DNA from: Vulcanisaeta sp. JCM 14467
GTDB taxonomy: Archaea > Thermoproteota > Thermoprotei > Thermoproteales > Thermocladiaceae
Reading direction: 5' to 3'
DNA: 64,000 bases
Assembly: GCF_001316245.1 (NCBI RefSeq)
Contig: NZ_BBDM01000015.1
Span: forward strand, 1 to 64,000
Below, one piece after another: positions 49,133 through 57,197 of the stretch. The number at the start of each line of letters is the position of its first letter. The stretch's first letter is position 1. The notes under the pieces were generated by a model, which ran no database searches, was not told the origin of the DNA, and was given only the letters and a program-made list of their open reading frames with translations. The position numbers and the translations under genes are program-made.

Positions 49133-49735
49133 ATGGCGCTCATTATTAGGGAATTAGGGAAGGAACCCGCAATAAACCTGGTGAGGCTGATCATTGCGCA
49201 TTATATGAAGAGGTACGGCAGGGGTATTAGGGCTGAGGTACTCGTTAAATTACTATTTTTCACATTATACACGGATTTGGACGGCACAAAACTCCTCGAG
49301 ACACCGAGGGTTAGGTTACCCGAGGAGTTTAGGATTTACCTCAAGGGTCCATTCATACCAATCGATAGATTACTCGGCGGCGAGACCGAAATGGGTATGT
49401 ACGGTATTGTCAAGACCGGTGATAGCTACTACGTTAAGGGCGTGAATAAGACTCTGGAGGAGGCACGTAGAGCGCTTGAGGAGAGGGGCTTGAAGGACTT
49501 AGTTGATTATGCATTGAAGATCGTGGATGCCTACGGTGGGTTGAGTGAGGACGAATTAATAAGACGCTCGCTAAAGGTCCTGGGTCTCGAGGATGAGGTC
49601 ATTAAGGCAATGGCATTCAACATGAGCCTGGACGCATACATAGACGCTATAACCAGGCTTAGGAAAATTGTGGAAAGTGGGGAATTCATTGACGAAACGG
49701 AGCTTTACCCAGACCTGTTTAAGTCGAGTGAGTGA
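49133..49735 (+). CDS. Hypothetical protein, possible Panacea-like antitoxin
   Basis: A 200-residue soluble helical protein. The stretch E-V-L-V-K-L-L-F-F-T-L-Y with, 35 residues later, F-R-I-Y-L-K-G-P-F resembles the K-L-x-Y/F-x ... Y-G-P-F pattern of the SocA/Panacea (DUF4065) fold, seen in many antitoxins; this is a weak, unaligned resemblance. The PIN-domain gene starts 2 nt after its stop, as in toxin-antitoxin pairs, and a palindrome precedes the promoter. Confidence 0.5.
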   Translation: MALIIRELGKEPAINLVRLIIAHYMKRYGRGIRAEVLVKLLFFTLYTDLDGTKLLETPRVRLPEEFRIYLKGPFIPIDRLLGGETEMGMYGIVKTGDSYYVKGVNKTLEEARRALEERGLKDLVDYALKIVDAYGGLSEDELIRRSLKVLGLEDEVIKAMAFNMSLDAYIDAITRLRKIVESGEFIDETELYPDLFKSSE

Positions 49736-49737
49736 TC

Positions 49738-50067
49738 ATGGTATTTAAGTCGTTACGTGCATTTGTCGACACCAATGTGCTTGTTAACATCGTGTACTCA
49801 ATAACCCTGCATCATAGATTAAACAAGCCTAAGCCAATGATTCTAGGACTTCTAGAGAGCGAGAAATTAGTACTGTACACCGATAACGCCGTGATAAATG
49901 AACTTAAAGGTGGAGCTTTACGTAACTTATTAATGACCGTCGATAAGGTAAAGCATGGTTGGAACGACATTGAGATTAACCAAATGGAGCAATACAGCAT
50001 TGATGAGTTAAGTTACCTATTAAGTAAAGGATATGTAAGGCTGGCGGTTCCTCGCTGTGGGTGGTGA
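49738..50067 (+). pseudogene. PIN-domain ribonuclease toxin, N-terminal half, apparently interrupted
   Basis: The protein begins with the PIN metal-binding strand L-R-A-F-V-D-T-N-V-L-V near residues 5-15 and has the second acidic residue in V-I-N-E-L-K-G-G near 58. The third and fourth acids are missing because the frame runs into GC-rich, non-coding-looking sequence at about 50039 and stops at 50067. A matching C-terminal half (S-E-D-I-D-V-V-N and F-I-T-N-D-K-E-L) lies at 52058-52327. The ATG at 49738 is 2 nt after the upstream stop. Confidence 0.6.
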
Positions 50068-50210
50068 GGGTTCTGGTCCCGTTGGGTTTGCCGTCATTGT
50101 TCCATAACCCCCATGGGACCGGCATCACTGTTCAGTGCCCGCCGCCAGCCTCGGGCAGGTCGGGGCTCATTGCCTGCTAGGCTCGCCTACAACCCAACTC
50201 TATGTACCTA
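50039..50210 (+). other. GC-rich structured segment, likely left end of the TnpB element or an ncRNA
   Basis: This stretch is far richer in G and C than its surroundings and contains several pairings: GGCTGGCGG (about 50039-50047) with CCGCCAGCC (about 50145-50153), GGTCCC with GGGACC inside it, a CACTG/CAGTG hairpin, and GCAGG with CCTGC further right. No reading frame fits. It begins where homology to a PIN domain stops. Subterminal structure is usual for IS200/IS605-like ends, but it could be an independent structured RNA. Confidence 0.5.
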
Positions 50211-50253
50211 AAAGAGCAAAAGATTTATAAAGTTTTTGCTCTATTGTTTCTTG

Positions 50254-50403
50254 ATGCCTGTGGAGTTCATCTTTAGGGGTAGGGTGTCTAGCCATGGTGG
50301 TGGTAGGTTCATAATCTACATACCAAGGGAGGTTCAGGAAAAGGCTAGGAGGCTTTATGAGGAGGGTAGGGAGGTGATTGTCATTGTCGCAACGGAGGAT
50401 TGA
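50254..50403 (+). CDS. Small AbrB-type protein, 49 aa
   Basis: M-P-V-E-F-I-F-R-G-R followed by G-R-F-I-I-Y-I-P-R-E-V-Q-E-K-A-R-R-L matches a single swapped-hairpin AbrB/SpoVT domain (I-P-x-E-V core). TATA-like GATTTATAAAG (50221-50231) is about 25 nt before the ATG. tnpB begins within its end. It may control tnpB expression. Confidence 0.65.
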   Translation: MPVEFIFRGRVSSHGGGRFIIYIPREVQEKARRLYEEGREVIVIVATED

Positions 50404-51634
50404 GGAGGGGTTCAGGGTGTTAACGCTGACGGCGGATGTTGATGAGGATGTGCTGGACTTCATCAGGAGGTACCAGGTGTTGGCGAGCCACATTTATTGG
50501 GCTAGGAGCTCGGGATAAGCCCCGACCAAGTGTGTTGGAGGAGCTGCGTAGTGAGGTTAAGGCTTACTGGAGGTGGCACGTAATAGACGAGAGAGACCCA
50601 ATGTACCTGTTTAAAGGAGTTAAAGAGACTCCTAGGCCTTACTCCGTTATCCTTAAGCTACCGCTGGTTGATGCACTCCACCTAGCAAGGGTGCTTACTT
50701 AAAGGATGGTAGGTTAGTCCTGAGGTTGAATAGGGTGGTTGAGGTTGAGATTCCGAAACGTGCACTGGAGTGGTTGAACAAGAGGCTTGCCGAGAACCCG
50801 GATAGGAAGACCGTGAGGGTGTTTGAGAGGGACGGTAGGCTCGTCGTCCAAATCGTGCTTCATAAGAGGAATGTTGTGGAGAGGCCAGGCAACCCACTCC
50901 TGGTCGTGGTTGATTTGAATAGTTCTCATGGGATTGTTGTGCATTACTGGGATGGTAAGTTGATTAAGACGAAGAAGTATAGGCCACCGAATAGGGGTTG
51001 GAGGTGGAGGCAGGTGAGGAGGTTGATGATGCTTAGGGATAGGCTCTACAACCTGGGCACCATAACCCAGAGGCAGATTAATATCTACTCCTCACTCATT
51101 AGGACCACACTACGTGGTAGTGCCAAGCCATGGATCCAGCAGGTGTTGATAGGGTTGTGAGGAGGATTAGGAGGATTGCGAGGAGACGTGGGAAGGAACC
51201 GCTCGTCATGATTGACACGCCGAGTGATGAGAGCTTGAGGAACTCTAGCTTACAGAGGACTCTAAGGTCCTTCGCAAAATACCTGGAGAACATATTATCA
51301 TGGTATGGGATATACTGGGAGGAAAGGAGGCTCTACAGTACGCTCTGCCCAGTTTGCGGTACTGAGCTTAGGCTAAAAATGAGGACTAAGAATACGAGGA
51401 TAATGGAGTGCCCAAAGTGCGGGTTCAACGCAGACAGGGACACAGTACCACTACACTGGGCAATCAAGTCTCTCTCCGCCTTAAAGAGCGAAGCTCCTAG
51501 CCTATAGTAATGCGGACTTAAATGCCGCGGTGGACATGGTGCACGACGCATTACTCAGGAAGGCAAGGGCAGAGAAGGCGATTGAAGACGCAACAAAAAT
51601 AAAACTGAACAAAGCAGTGCCAGGAAACCGTTGA
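50384..51634 (+). pseudogene. tnpB: TnpB (IS605 OrfB), RNA-guided nuclease family, several frameshifts
   Basis: Pieces in three frames give about 415 residues. RuvC-like acids are seen in L-L-V-V-V-D-L-N-S-S-H-G, M-I-D-T-P-S-D-E-S-L-R and N-A-D-L-N-A-A; the zinc ribbon is C-P-V-C-G followed by C-P-K-C-G-F-N-A-D-R-D. TnpB proteins cut DNA guided by an omega-RNA from the element's right end. Breaks lie near 50510, 50700, 51130 and 51490. Some may be sequencing errors, as elsewhere in the window, but four in one mobile gene may equally be decay. The start is a TTG at 50384. Confidence 0.8.
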
Positions 51635-51680
51635 GTCATGTGGCCTATTATAATGCGTGGGGCTCAACGCTCACTTGACT

Positions 51681-52073
51681 ATGGCGAGACTGGTAGTCCT
51701 TAACGCACACTCTTTGAATGCCTTCAGCGGAAATAAGTACACGCTAAGGATTAGGAGGGTGTCCTTCGCGGAGTTGCCCGGCTTGGCTGCCAAGTACGAC
51801 GGTGCGATTCACTACGTAAGGCACCAGGCAACAATACAACTTCTCAACATGTACATCAGCCTAAGCCTAACGCCGAGCATTGGTTTGTACCAATACTCAC
51901 CTGGCGATGCCCTACTCGTTGTTGTGTTGAAGGTGCCAGTCCGTGGTCAGGAAGTGAACTCGGTGAGCGAGAACGACATTGAACTATTCCTAGTGACGTC
52001 GAGTCTCAATAGTCAGAAAACCATTTTAAAAAGTATCTCCGCCCTGGGGGCGAGGTTATGGATCAATTACTGA
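51681..52073 (+). CDS. DUF1874 protein: AcrIII-1/Crn2-type cyclic-tetraadenylate ring nuclease homologue
   Basis: A 130-residue protein of the family of STIV B116 and SIRV1 gp29. It keeps N8-A9-x-S11-x-N13 at the start, His48 in R-H-Q-A-T-I-Q-L, and the R88-x-x-E91 pair in V-R-G-Q-E, matching S11, H47, R85 and E88 of the viral ring nuclease. Members cleave cA4, the second messenger of type III CRISPR, and thereby switch off the defence. The ATG at 51681 follows TATTATAATG by about 28 nt; a GTG 24 nt upstream is in frame. It stands directly after TnpB and before the C-terminal PIN fragment. No CRISPR genes are in the window. It may be viral in origin (Acr) or a host Crn2. Confidence 0.85.
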   Translation: MARLVVLNAHSLNAFSGNKYTLRIRRVSFAELPGLAAKYDGAIHYVRHQATIQLLNMYISLSLTPSIGLYQYSPGDALLVVVLKVPVRGQEVNSVSENDIELFLVTSSLNSQKTILKSISALGARLWINY

Positions 52074-52327
52074 GTAGCTGTCCAAGTGAGGATATTGACG
52101 TGGTGAATTCACTACTTTATGCTTATGATTTATTAGCTACGGTACCGAGGAGGGGCGGTCCTGGTATAACGACTGGTAGGTTGGTCTTCATCACTAATGA
52201 TAAGGAACTTAGAAGCTTCGTTGAGAATGATTTATCATGCACCAAATGTCCCTGTAAAGATAAGGTAATTGCCCTAAATTATGACGAGTTTAAGGCACGT
52301 CTCAGGCAGGCAATATCATCAATGTGA
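52058..52327 (+). CDS. C-terminal half of a PIN-domain protein or short PIN-like protein
   Basis: The 89 residues carry P-S-E-D-I-D-V-V-N-S-L-L and L-V-F-I-T-N-D-K-E-L, the third and fourth acidic motifs of PIN ribonucleases, but not the first two, which are found at 49738-50040. A C-x-x-C-x-C (C-T-K-C-P-C) near residue 68 is unusual. A TATA-like CATTTTAAAAAG (52020-52031) is 25 nt before the ATG, so it might be expressed alone. It overlaps the ring-nuclease gene by 16 bp. Confidence 0.55.
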   Translation: MDQLLSSCPSEDIDVVNSLLYAYDLLATVPRRGGPGITTGRLVFITNDKELRSFVENDLSCTKCPCKDKVIALNYDEFKARLRQAISSM

Positions 52328-52371
52328 TTGTAATACTGTTATTAATAATGATGAAAGTGGGTCTGAAGGAA

Positions 52372-52449
52372 TGGGGCCGGGGCCGGGATTTGAACCCGGG
52401 TTCACGGGCTCCACAGGCCCGCATGCTTTCCAGGCTGCACCACCCCGGC
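52372..52449 (-). tRNA. tRNA-His(GTG)
   Basis: Acceptor GCCGGGG/CCCCGGC, anticodon stem CGGGC/GCCCG with loop CTGTGGA (anticodon GTG), discriminator C and encoded CCA (52372-52374). The base before position 1 is C, so the G-1 needed by HisRS is not in the gene. Confidence 0.95.
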
Positions 52450-52721
52450 GTGAATTCCTTACTCTCCATACCTTTTAAATTTTTGTTTCTTAACCCTGCA
52501 CTAAATGCCCTTACCTCACGATATCACGCCCTACAAACACATATCAATGCATCATTGCCTACCTCGACGCATCGCTTAACTTAGTCCATGCCCATCACCA
52601 TGCGTCCACCTTCCTTAATACGTGAAGGATCATCACCCCATAGCTGCTGGGTAGATGGTTATTTTCTCATTTTGCTTTTGTAGAATGGTTTAAATACCCA
52701 GCCCTCCCCATCGTTTGCTGT

Positions 52722-53154
52722 ATGAATGAGGAAATTCAGGAAAGCATGATTTTTGCAGACCTCGTATTTGTGGTAATGACTACCATCTACTCACTAGCCT
52801 TTCAATTAATACTACTATTCAGTAATTCCCTAATCACAATTGGAGTGGCTGCGGCCGCCTGGCTCGTGCTGCTCTACACGTTAATTACTAGGCGTGGTCC
52901 CTGGGTATTGATCTACGCTAAGGTTCATAGGGCCCTAACAGGCATTAACGTACTCGGCATCACCAGTTGAGAGACTCCTATTAATGCCCTACGTGATTAA
53001 TTACGCAGCAACCATAGTGCTTGCAGCACTGGCTGAGCATCCATTGCTAAACCTCGCTCTAAGGATAATGGCGACAACCCCCATGTTCATAATGATTGGA
53101 GAATTCACGGCACTGCCACGAATAATGATGAACAACCACCCAGAAATAGCCTAA
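52722..53154 (+). CDS. Small membrane protein, about 144 aa (one indel)
   Basis: Four hydrophobic segments: two in the first frame (L-V-F-V-V-M-T-T-I-Y-S-L-A-F near residue 15 and T-I-G-V-A-A-A-A-W-L-V-L-L near 40) and two in a second frame that starts about 52965 (I-N-Y-A-A-T-I-V-L-A-A-L and M-A-T-T-P-M-F-I-M-I). The join needs one base fewer or two more near 52960; both frames have the same membrane-protein style, so one gene is likely. TATA-like TTTAAATACC precedes the ATG. No family recognised. Confidence 0.55.
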
Positions 53155-53311
53155 TCACGAACATAGGGCACCGCACTTATTAAAATAAAAATTAATGAGC
53201 ATCGCTCCGTCACTGCATTACCGCCTCACTCCTATTACTACGATATGTCATTGATTAATCACTAAATCAATAACAAACTAAGCTCAACCCTTATGGAGAA
53301 GGATTATAGCC

Positions 53312-53441
53312 CCGAGGTCCCGGCACGCCGGTTTCCCGCGGCCTCGCGGACCGCAGTACTCCCAAGCGCGGCGGGGCGTTTCACTTCCGGGTTCTGGTGA
53401 GTCCGGGTGGTTCCACCTCGCCTATGGCCGGGTTACCTCGG
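53312..53441 (-). rRNA. rrf: 5S rRNA
   Basis: The minus strand has the 5S core: GAACCCGGAAGTGAAAC in loop B/C, GGGAGTACTGCGG in helix IV/loop E, and helix I formed by CCGAGGT (53441-53435) with ACCTCGG (53318-53312). A TATA-like CTTAAAAACC lies about 30 nt upstream. No 16S or 23S gene is adjacent, as in other Thermoproteales where 5S is unlinked. Confidence 0.93.
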
Positions 53442-53758
53442 TTTGGCCGAAATGACCATTACCTACTGGGTTTTTAAGTTCTTCTCCTAGGGCCTAGTCA
53501 CGGCCAGTATTGTATTGTACGTATGCCGTGCTATACCATAAAGGATGCGTAGTTCCACCTCATTATTAATTGGGTTAGTGCACCAGATAAGGTGCTTAGG
53601 ACCGTAGGCAATTAATGGGGGATAGAACTGGGCAATTCAACCCTAGGTATATAGGAAGTCCAGGGAAAGATAATCCAGTTCCGCCAATAGATTGGGCTTA
53701 ACATGCGTTGATTTTGAATTAGCTTTTTAAGGGATAATCAAGACATTAGTACTAAGCC
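53442..53758. other. Gene-free spacer
   Basis: I see only the 5S promoter at the left end and a TATA-like AGCTTTTTAAGGG (53720-53732) for the DUF3782-like gene at the right end; no gene or repeat. Confidence 0.5.
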
Positions 53759-54321
53759 ATGGGTCTTAGTCCTGAGGAGAAGGAGCGTTTCCTGAGGCTT
53801 TGGGGGAGGATCGTGTATTTAGGTACGCCGTAATGGGGTTACTGGGTATTCAGGAGTTGAGAAAGGACATGGGGGACGTGAAGGAGAAGCTCGGGAAGCT
53901 TGAGGATAAGGTCGATGCCCTGGCTAAGGATGTTAGGGATGTTAAGGTAACCCTTGAGAACATAACCATGACTATCGAGGAGGAGGCCAATGAGCTCGTG
54001 CAGTACTACCTTAGGCAGCGTGGTATTAGCATTGCAACAAGGCCTGAGCAGTTTGACTCGGCTTATGAATTCGACATTTACGGCACGAATGGGCAGCTAA
54101 CCATCATTGGCGAGGCGAAGACTAGGGTTGGGGTTGACGTCGTGAGACGTGTGGTGGCGAGGGTTGGGGAGGCGAGGAGTAGGTTCCCAGACAGGTTCCA
54201 GGGTAGGGTCATTACGGTCATCTACGCCTTAAGGGTCTCGCCAGACGCAGTGGAGGAGGCAAGGAAGCTGGGCATTTGGCTTCTTGAATCAATGAGGGAG
54301 GTTATACCATTCCCAGGTTAG
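53759..54321 (+). CDS. DUF3782-like coiled-coil protein with PD-(D/E)XK nuclease-like domain (one frameshift)
   Basis: The N-terminus M-G-L-S-P-E-E-K-E-R-F-L-R-L is joined to G-E-D-R-V-F-R-Y-A by one missing base near 53800. Residues 35-70 form a heptad coiled coil (K-E-K-L-G-K-L-E-D-K-V-D-A-L). The C-terminal domain has E-F-D-I-Y-G and I-I-G-E-A-K-T-R, spaced like the D and E-x-K of rest riction-endonuclease-fold nucleases. Such proteins are multicopy in Thermoproteales; function unknown, possibly DNA-related defence or maintenance. Confidence 0.7.
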
Positions 54322-54471
54322 GGTTTATTCTTATTCATATTCATAACTGAACCTACCCAGCAATTAATTAGATTAATGGATTAGTCACTAACGGTATTTG
54401 CTAAAACTCTAAAAATCCATAAGTTACGGGCTAGCTTGGGATTGGTGTTTAGGAGCTGAATGGGAAACTAG

Positions 54472-54519
54472 CGGGCCCGGTGAGATTTGAACCCACGACC
54501 TACGGGTTAACAGCCCATA
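54472..54519 (-). repeat. tRNA 3'-end copy (attachment-site-like) with an Asn-type anticodon arm
   Basis: 54472-54506 matches the 3' end of tRNA-Arg at 60720-60754 in 33 of 35 positions, in the same orientation. Reading the minus strand, the fragment also has a full anticodon arm ATGGG-CTGTTAA-CCCGT (anticodon GTT, Asn), variable loop and T arm, but no D arm, no 5' acceptor strand and no CCA (GCTA instead). It is either a duplicated att half-site of an integrated element or a tRNA-Asn relic. Confidence 0.75.
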
Positions 54520-54715
54520 AAATAGTAACTTAATATTCGTGATTTAACACGGTCTTTCCGTAACAAATGCATTGATTAATGCATGGTTGCGATTGTGGAT
54601 ACTGAATGAGACTATGCTAGGTCGTACATACATAACATGGTTATTGCCGTGTTTTGCATATATATTTTACCCGCCCCCTCTTTCTTCTGGGAATACAATG
54701 ATTTCGTGACTACAT

Positions 54716-55042
54716 ATGCAGGTAAAAGCCCTTGGAAAAGGTAGGGTTGGTAGGCGTGATGGCCAGTATGTGCTTTACCTGGATAGGTATGCATCGGAGT
54801 TGCTAAAGCCGTATGCGGGTAGGAGGGCTAGGGTGCACATTAGTGATGGGCAATCAACAATTAGCGTTGATGGCACGCTATCAATCGAGAAATCCTTCAG
54901 GCCACCAAGGATAGCCGTCTTCCTACCCAGGGCGTTGAACCCAACCTGGCAGAGACTCTACGACAGGGAGTTCGCCGTTGTAATTGAGGTCCAGGAAGGT
55001 GATGATGGAATCGAGGCCAGGGCTGTAGGTGAGACCGCATGA
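54716..55042 (+). CDS. Hypothetical element-encoded protein, 108 aa
   Basis: A beta-rich protein (Q-Y-V-L-Y-L-D-R-Y-A-S-E-L-L near residue 20, R-I-A-V-F-L-P-R-A near 62). It overlaps the next gene by 4 bp (ATGA), so the two are co-translated. No family recognised. A TATA-like TATATATTTTAC lies about 60 nt upstream, leaving a short leader. Confidence 0.55.
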   Translation: MQVKALGKGRVGRRDGQYVLYLDRYASELLKPYAGRRARVHISDGQSTISVDGTLSIEKSFRPPRIAVFLPRALNPTWQRLYDREFAVVIEVQEGDDGIEARAVGETA

Positions 55043-55344
55043 GCATGATCAGTTTCTTTAAAGAGGTTAGGGTTAGGGAGTTCGTTAAGCCCACGATGAC
55101 CTATGATAAGAGGCCGATGATAATCATGAGTGTTGAGGTTGATGGGCAGGTGAAGAGGCTCAACTTGGTTGGTGAGCAGGGCACAACGGTGCAGCAATTC
55201 ATTGAGTGGTTGGTGAGGAAGAAGCTAATTGTGAGGGATAACGAGGGCTACACAATCTACGTGCCAACGGCCGCCCTGGCGAAGGAGAGGGACGGAACGA
55301 TTTGGGTGCACGCAAGGGACTACAAGCCACTAGTCGGCGATTGA
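55039..55344 (+). CDS. Hypothetical element-encoded protein, 101 aa
   Basis: A soluble protein with an N-terminal F-F-K-E-V-R-V-R-E-F, a beta hairpin and a helix F-I-E-W-L-V-R-K-K-L-I-V-R-D that looks like the end of a winged helix. Translationally coupled to the 54716 gene. Unknown function. Confidence 0.55.
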   Translation: MSMISFFKEVRVREFVKPTMTYDKRPMIIMSVEVDGQVKRLNLVGEQGTTVQQFIEWLVRKKLIVRDNEGYTIYVPTAALAKERDGTIWVHARDYKPLVGD

Positions 55345-55388
55345 GAGACTGAGAACCAACTCAAAACTCACGCTTAAAACCGGCCCCA

Positions 55389-55412
55389 CCTGGCAGAGGA
55401 CAACCTGCCAGG
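55389..55412 (+). promoter_or_regulatory. Leader hairpin before the 55.4-kb gene
   Basis: Arms CCTGGCAG (55389-55396) and CTGCCAGG (55405-55412) lie between a TATA-like GCTTAAAACC and the GTG at 55425. An 8-bp GC-rich stem in the leader could control translation or be a small RNA. Confidence 0.45.
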
Positions 55413-55424
55413 CGGGAGAGCCGG

Positions 55425-56444
55425 GTGGCCCAGGTGACGGAGTCTCTAAACAACCAGGGAAGTGAGGAGTCTAAAAAGCCTAACCCAAACCCAACACAGG
55501 AAGCCAATGCAGGCACGGACAACCTAGTAAACGAAATAATGCAAAGACTCAGTCTTGGTGCTTCTACTGCTTCTGTTGGGGGTGAAGCATTTTTGCGAGG
55601 TAGCACGAACGCAAATGCATCGGTTGGTTTCTTAACTGACGCATCCACGAACGTGGGTGCCCGTGGAAATGCTTCAGAAAACACCAGAAGCAGCAGCGGA
55701 ACCGTCCAGGTTAATTGTCGTCCTTGTGGTGGTTGTTGTGGTCGTAGGTTTGGTGTTCGCGTGCCTGCCGAGGTTTATGCTTTCATTGCGGAGGTTGCCA
55801 AGGAGAAGGGTCTTCGTGAGTGCGATGGCGTGAATAGCTCTGCCCGCTTCTTGAGTGTAGGCGTGGTCGTGATGGTGTTGGTTCGCTTGACAGTGCTAAG
55901 TGGGTTGAGAAGTTCGTTATAGTAGGGAGGGTGTTTATAAGCCTGGTTATTTAATCGCTAGGCTTTTGGATGCGCCTGCCGATTATGCTGACTTCTACGT
56001 GGTACTCGCCCTGTATGGGGAGTACGTGGCTAATCAACTGCGTGATAGCGTGAGGGGTACCGTGCATGGAATATCCCTGCCCTTGGCAGCGTCAGCGAAT
56101 TCATTAGGGCCTTGATCAGTCACTTCAGGGATGGACATGGATTGAGGACAATTGAGTAAATCAAGGTAAAGGTCCATGAATTAATCAATAAGGAGTTTAA
56201 GGACTTCAGGCCCGGCGTTAATCCGAGACCTAGGGAAATCAAGCGTGAGGAGCTCGTTAATGCATTAATCAGTGCCTGGGAGAAGTTGGGCATCCTGGGC
56301 TACCTCGGCGATGATACGTGGGTATGCCACCTATGCGAGCCGAATGTTAAGCTAAGAGGTAAGGAGAGGGCATTCGAACACGTATGGCACCTACACCCAC
56401 AAATACGAAACATAATTAATAACCACAATACTGACCATGCCTAA
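55425..56444 (+). pseudogene. Element protein with ribbon-helix-helix-like and zinc-finger parts, several frameshifts
   Basis: Pieces in at least three frames. First: a low-complexity N-terminus rich in Asn, Ser and Ala, then C-R-P-C-G-G-C-C-G-R-R and V-R-V-P-A-E-V-Y-A-F-I-A-E-V-A-K-E-K-G-L (RHH-like strand and helix). Middle (about 55965-56150): D-A-P-A-D-Y-A-D-F-Y and S-E-F-I-R-A-L-I-S-H-F. End: W-V-C-H-L-C-E-P-N and A-F-E-H-V-W-H-L-H-P, a C2H2-like finger. Also an in-frame stop near 56157. The number of breaks suggests a decayed plasmid-type DNA-binding protein. Confidence 0.55.
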
Positions 56445-56714
56445 GCCCTGCACAATCATGGATCAAATAATTCCGTTCTAAACTACACTAACTCTTACGA
56501 GGATGCTCTTCATGCATTTACTTTATCGGCGCAAACTCATTATTACTAATTTACTAATTTAAATTCTTGAATTATTTAGTGCACCTTCGTTATCACGGGT
56601 TGTAAGTGGGGTTTGGTTCTTTGAGATTGCTTTATGAGGACTAGCACTAAAGCTGTGCGTGTGGGTGTGGCATTATTGCTTTTATTTCCCTGGGATGGTT
56701 AAAGGAGGGGTGGT

Positions 56715-56945
56715 ATGGTTAGTCCTGAGTTGTTGAGGCGTGTTAGGGATGCATTATTCAGGGAGTTCGTACTGCCTGGAGACACCGGGTTCTGGGGTGT
56801 TGGTATTGGGAGGGACGAGGTCATACTATACCTCGACAGTTCCAGGGCGAAGAGGGTTGTCAATGTGCCGAGTACGTACGTGGTGGATGGAGAGGTCGTT
56901 AGGGTAAGGATTGTTGAGGCGAGGATGCCCAGGGCGCTGGCTTAA
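56715..56945 (+). CDS. Hypothetical protein, 76 aa
   Basis: A small alpha/beta protein (M-V-S-P-E-L-L-R-R-V-R-D-A-L-F-R-E-F, then G-V-G-I-G-R-D-E-V-I-L-Y-L-D). A purine-rich AGGAGGGGTGGT just before the ATG is a strong ribosome binding site, unlike the leaderless genes around. Unknown function. The 250 bp that follow hold no gene I can support. Confidence 0.5.
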   Translation: MVSPELLRRVRDALFREFVLPGDTGFWGVGIGRDEVILYLDSSRAKRVVNVPSTYVVDGEVVRVRIVEARMPRALA

Positions 56946-57197
56946 CCCCTGGTTAAGCCGCACGGTCTCGTCAGTGCACGTCTCGTACTGGTCATTACCA
57001 CCTCATAAAATACTAAGGCGCACTAATCACAAACCATGCTTACCAACGCCTCAAAACCCCCTTACACACGCCTCAGCATGCCTTGGCATTTTGCCTGCGT
57101 GCTGTGTGGGGTGCCTGCATCATACGTAGTTTCCATCTAGAAATTGGGCTGTAAAGACTGTGTTGACGCGGCAGTTGACGCCATGGGGTGGGTCTAA

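Larger units (their letters stand above)
50039..51634 (+). mobile_element. IS605-like element with tnpB only
   Basis: The unit comprises the structured GC-rich end, a 49-residue DNA-binding protein gene and a frameshifted tnpB. No TnpA (Y1 transposase) gene is present, so it would be non-autonomous. The right boundary is uncertain; it could extend past the DUF1874 gene to about 52050 if that gene is cargo. Confidence 0.6.

Noticed and set aside
50039-50210. RNase P RNA or SRP RNA
   Set aside because: Neither the conserved RNase P core elements nor the SRP helix 8 motif is visible on either strand.
53759-54321. C-terminal half of a split SSV-type integrase near the left att copy
   Set aside because: The sequence is coiled coil plus a PD-(D/E)XK-like domain with no R-H-R-Y tyrosine recombinase motifs.
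54612-54794. Minus-strand small frame before the 54.7-kb gene
   Set aside because: It overlaps the promoter and start of the plus-strand gene and has no recognisable features.
55361-55684. Minus-strand 107-aa frame opposite the 55.4-kb gene
   Set aside because: Its composition follows from the Ser/Asn-rich sense strand and it crosses the leader hairpin; no start signal.
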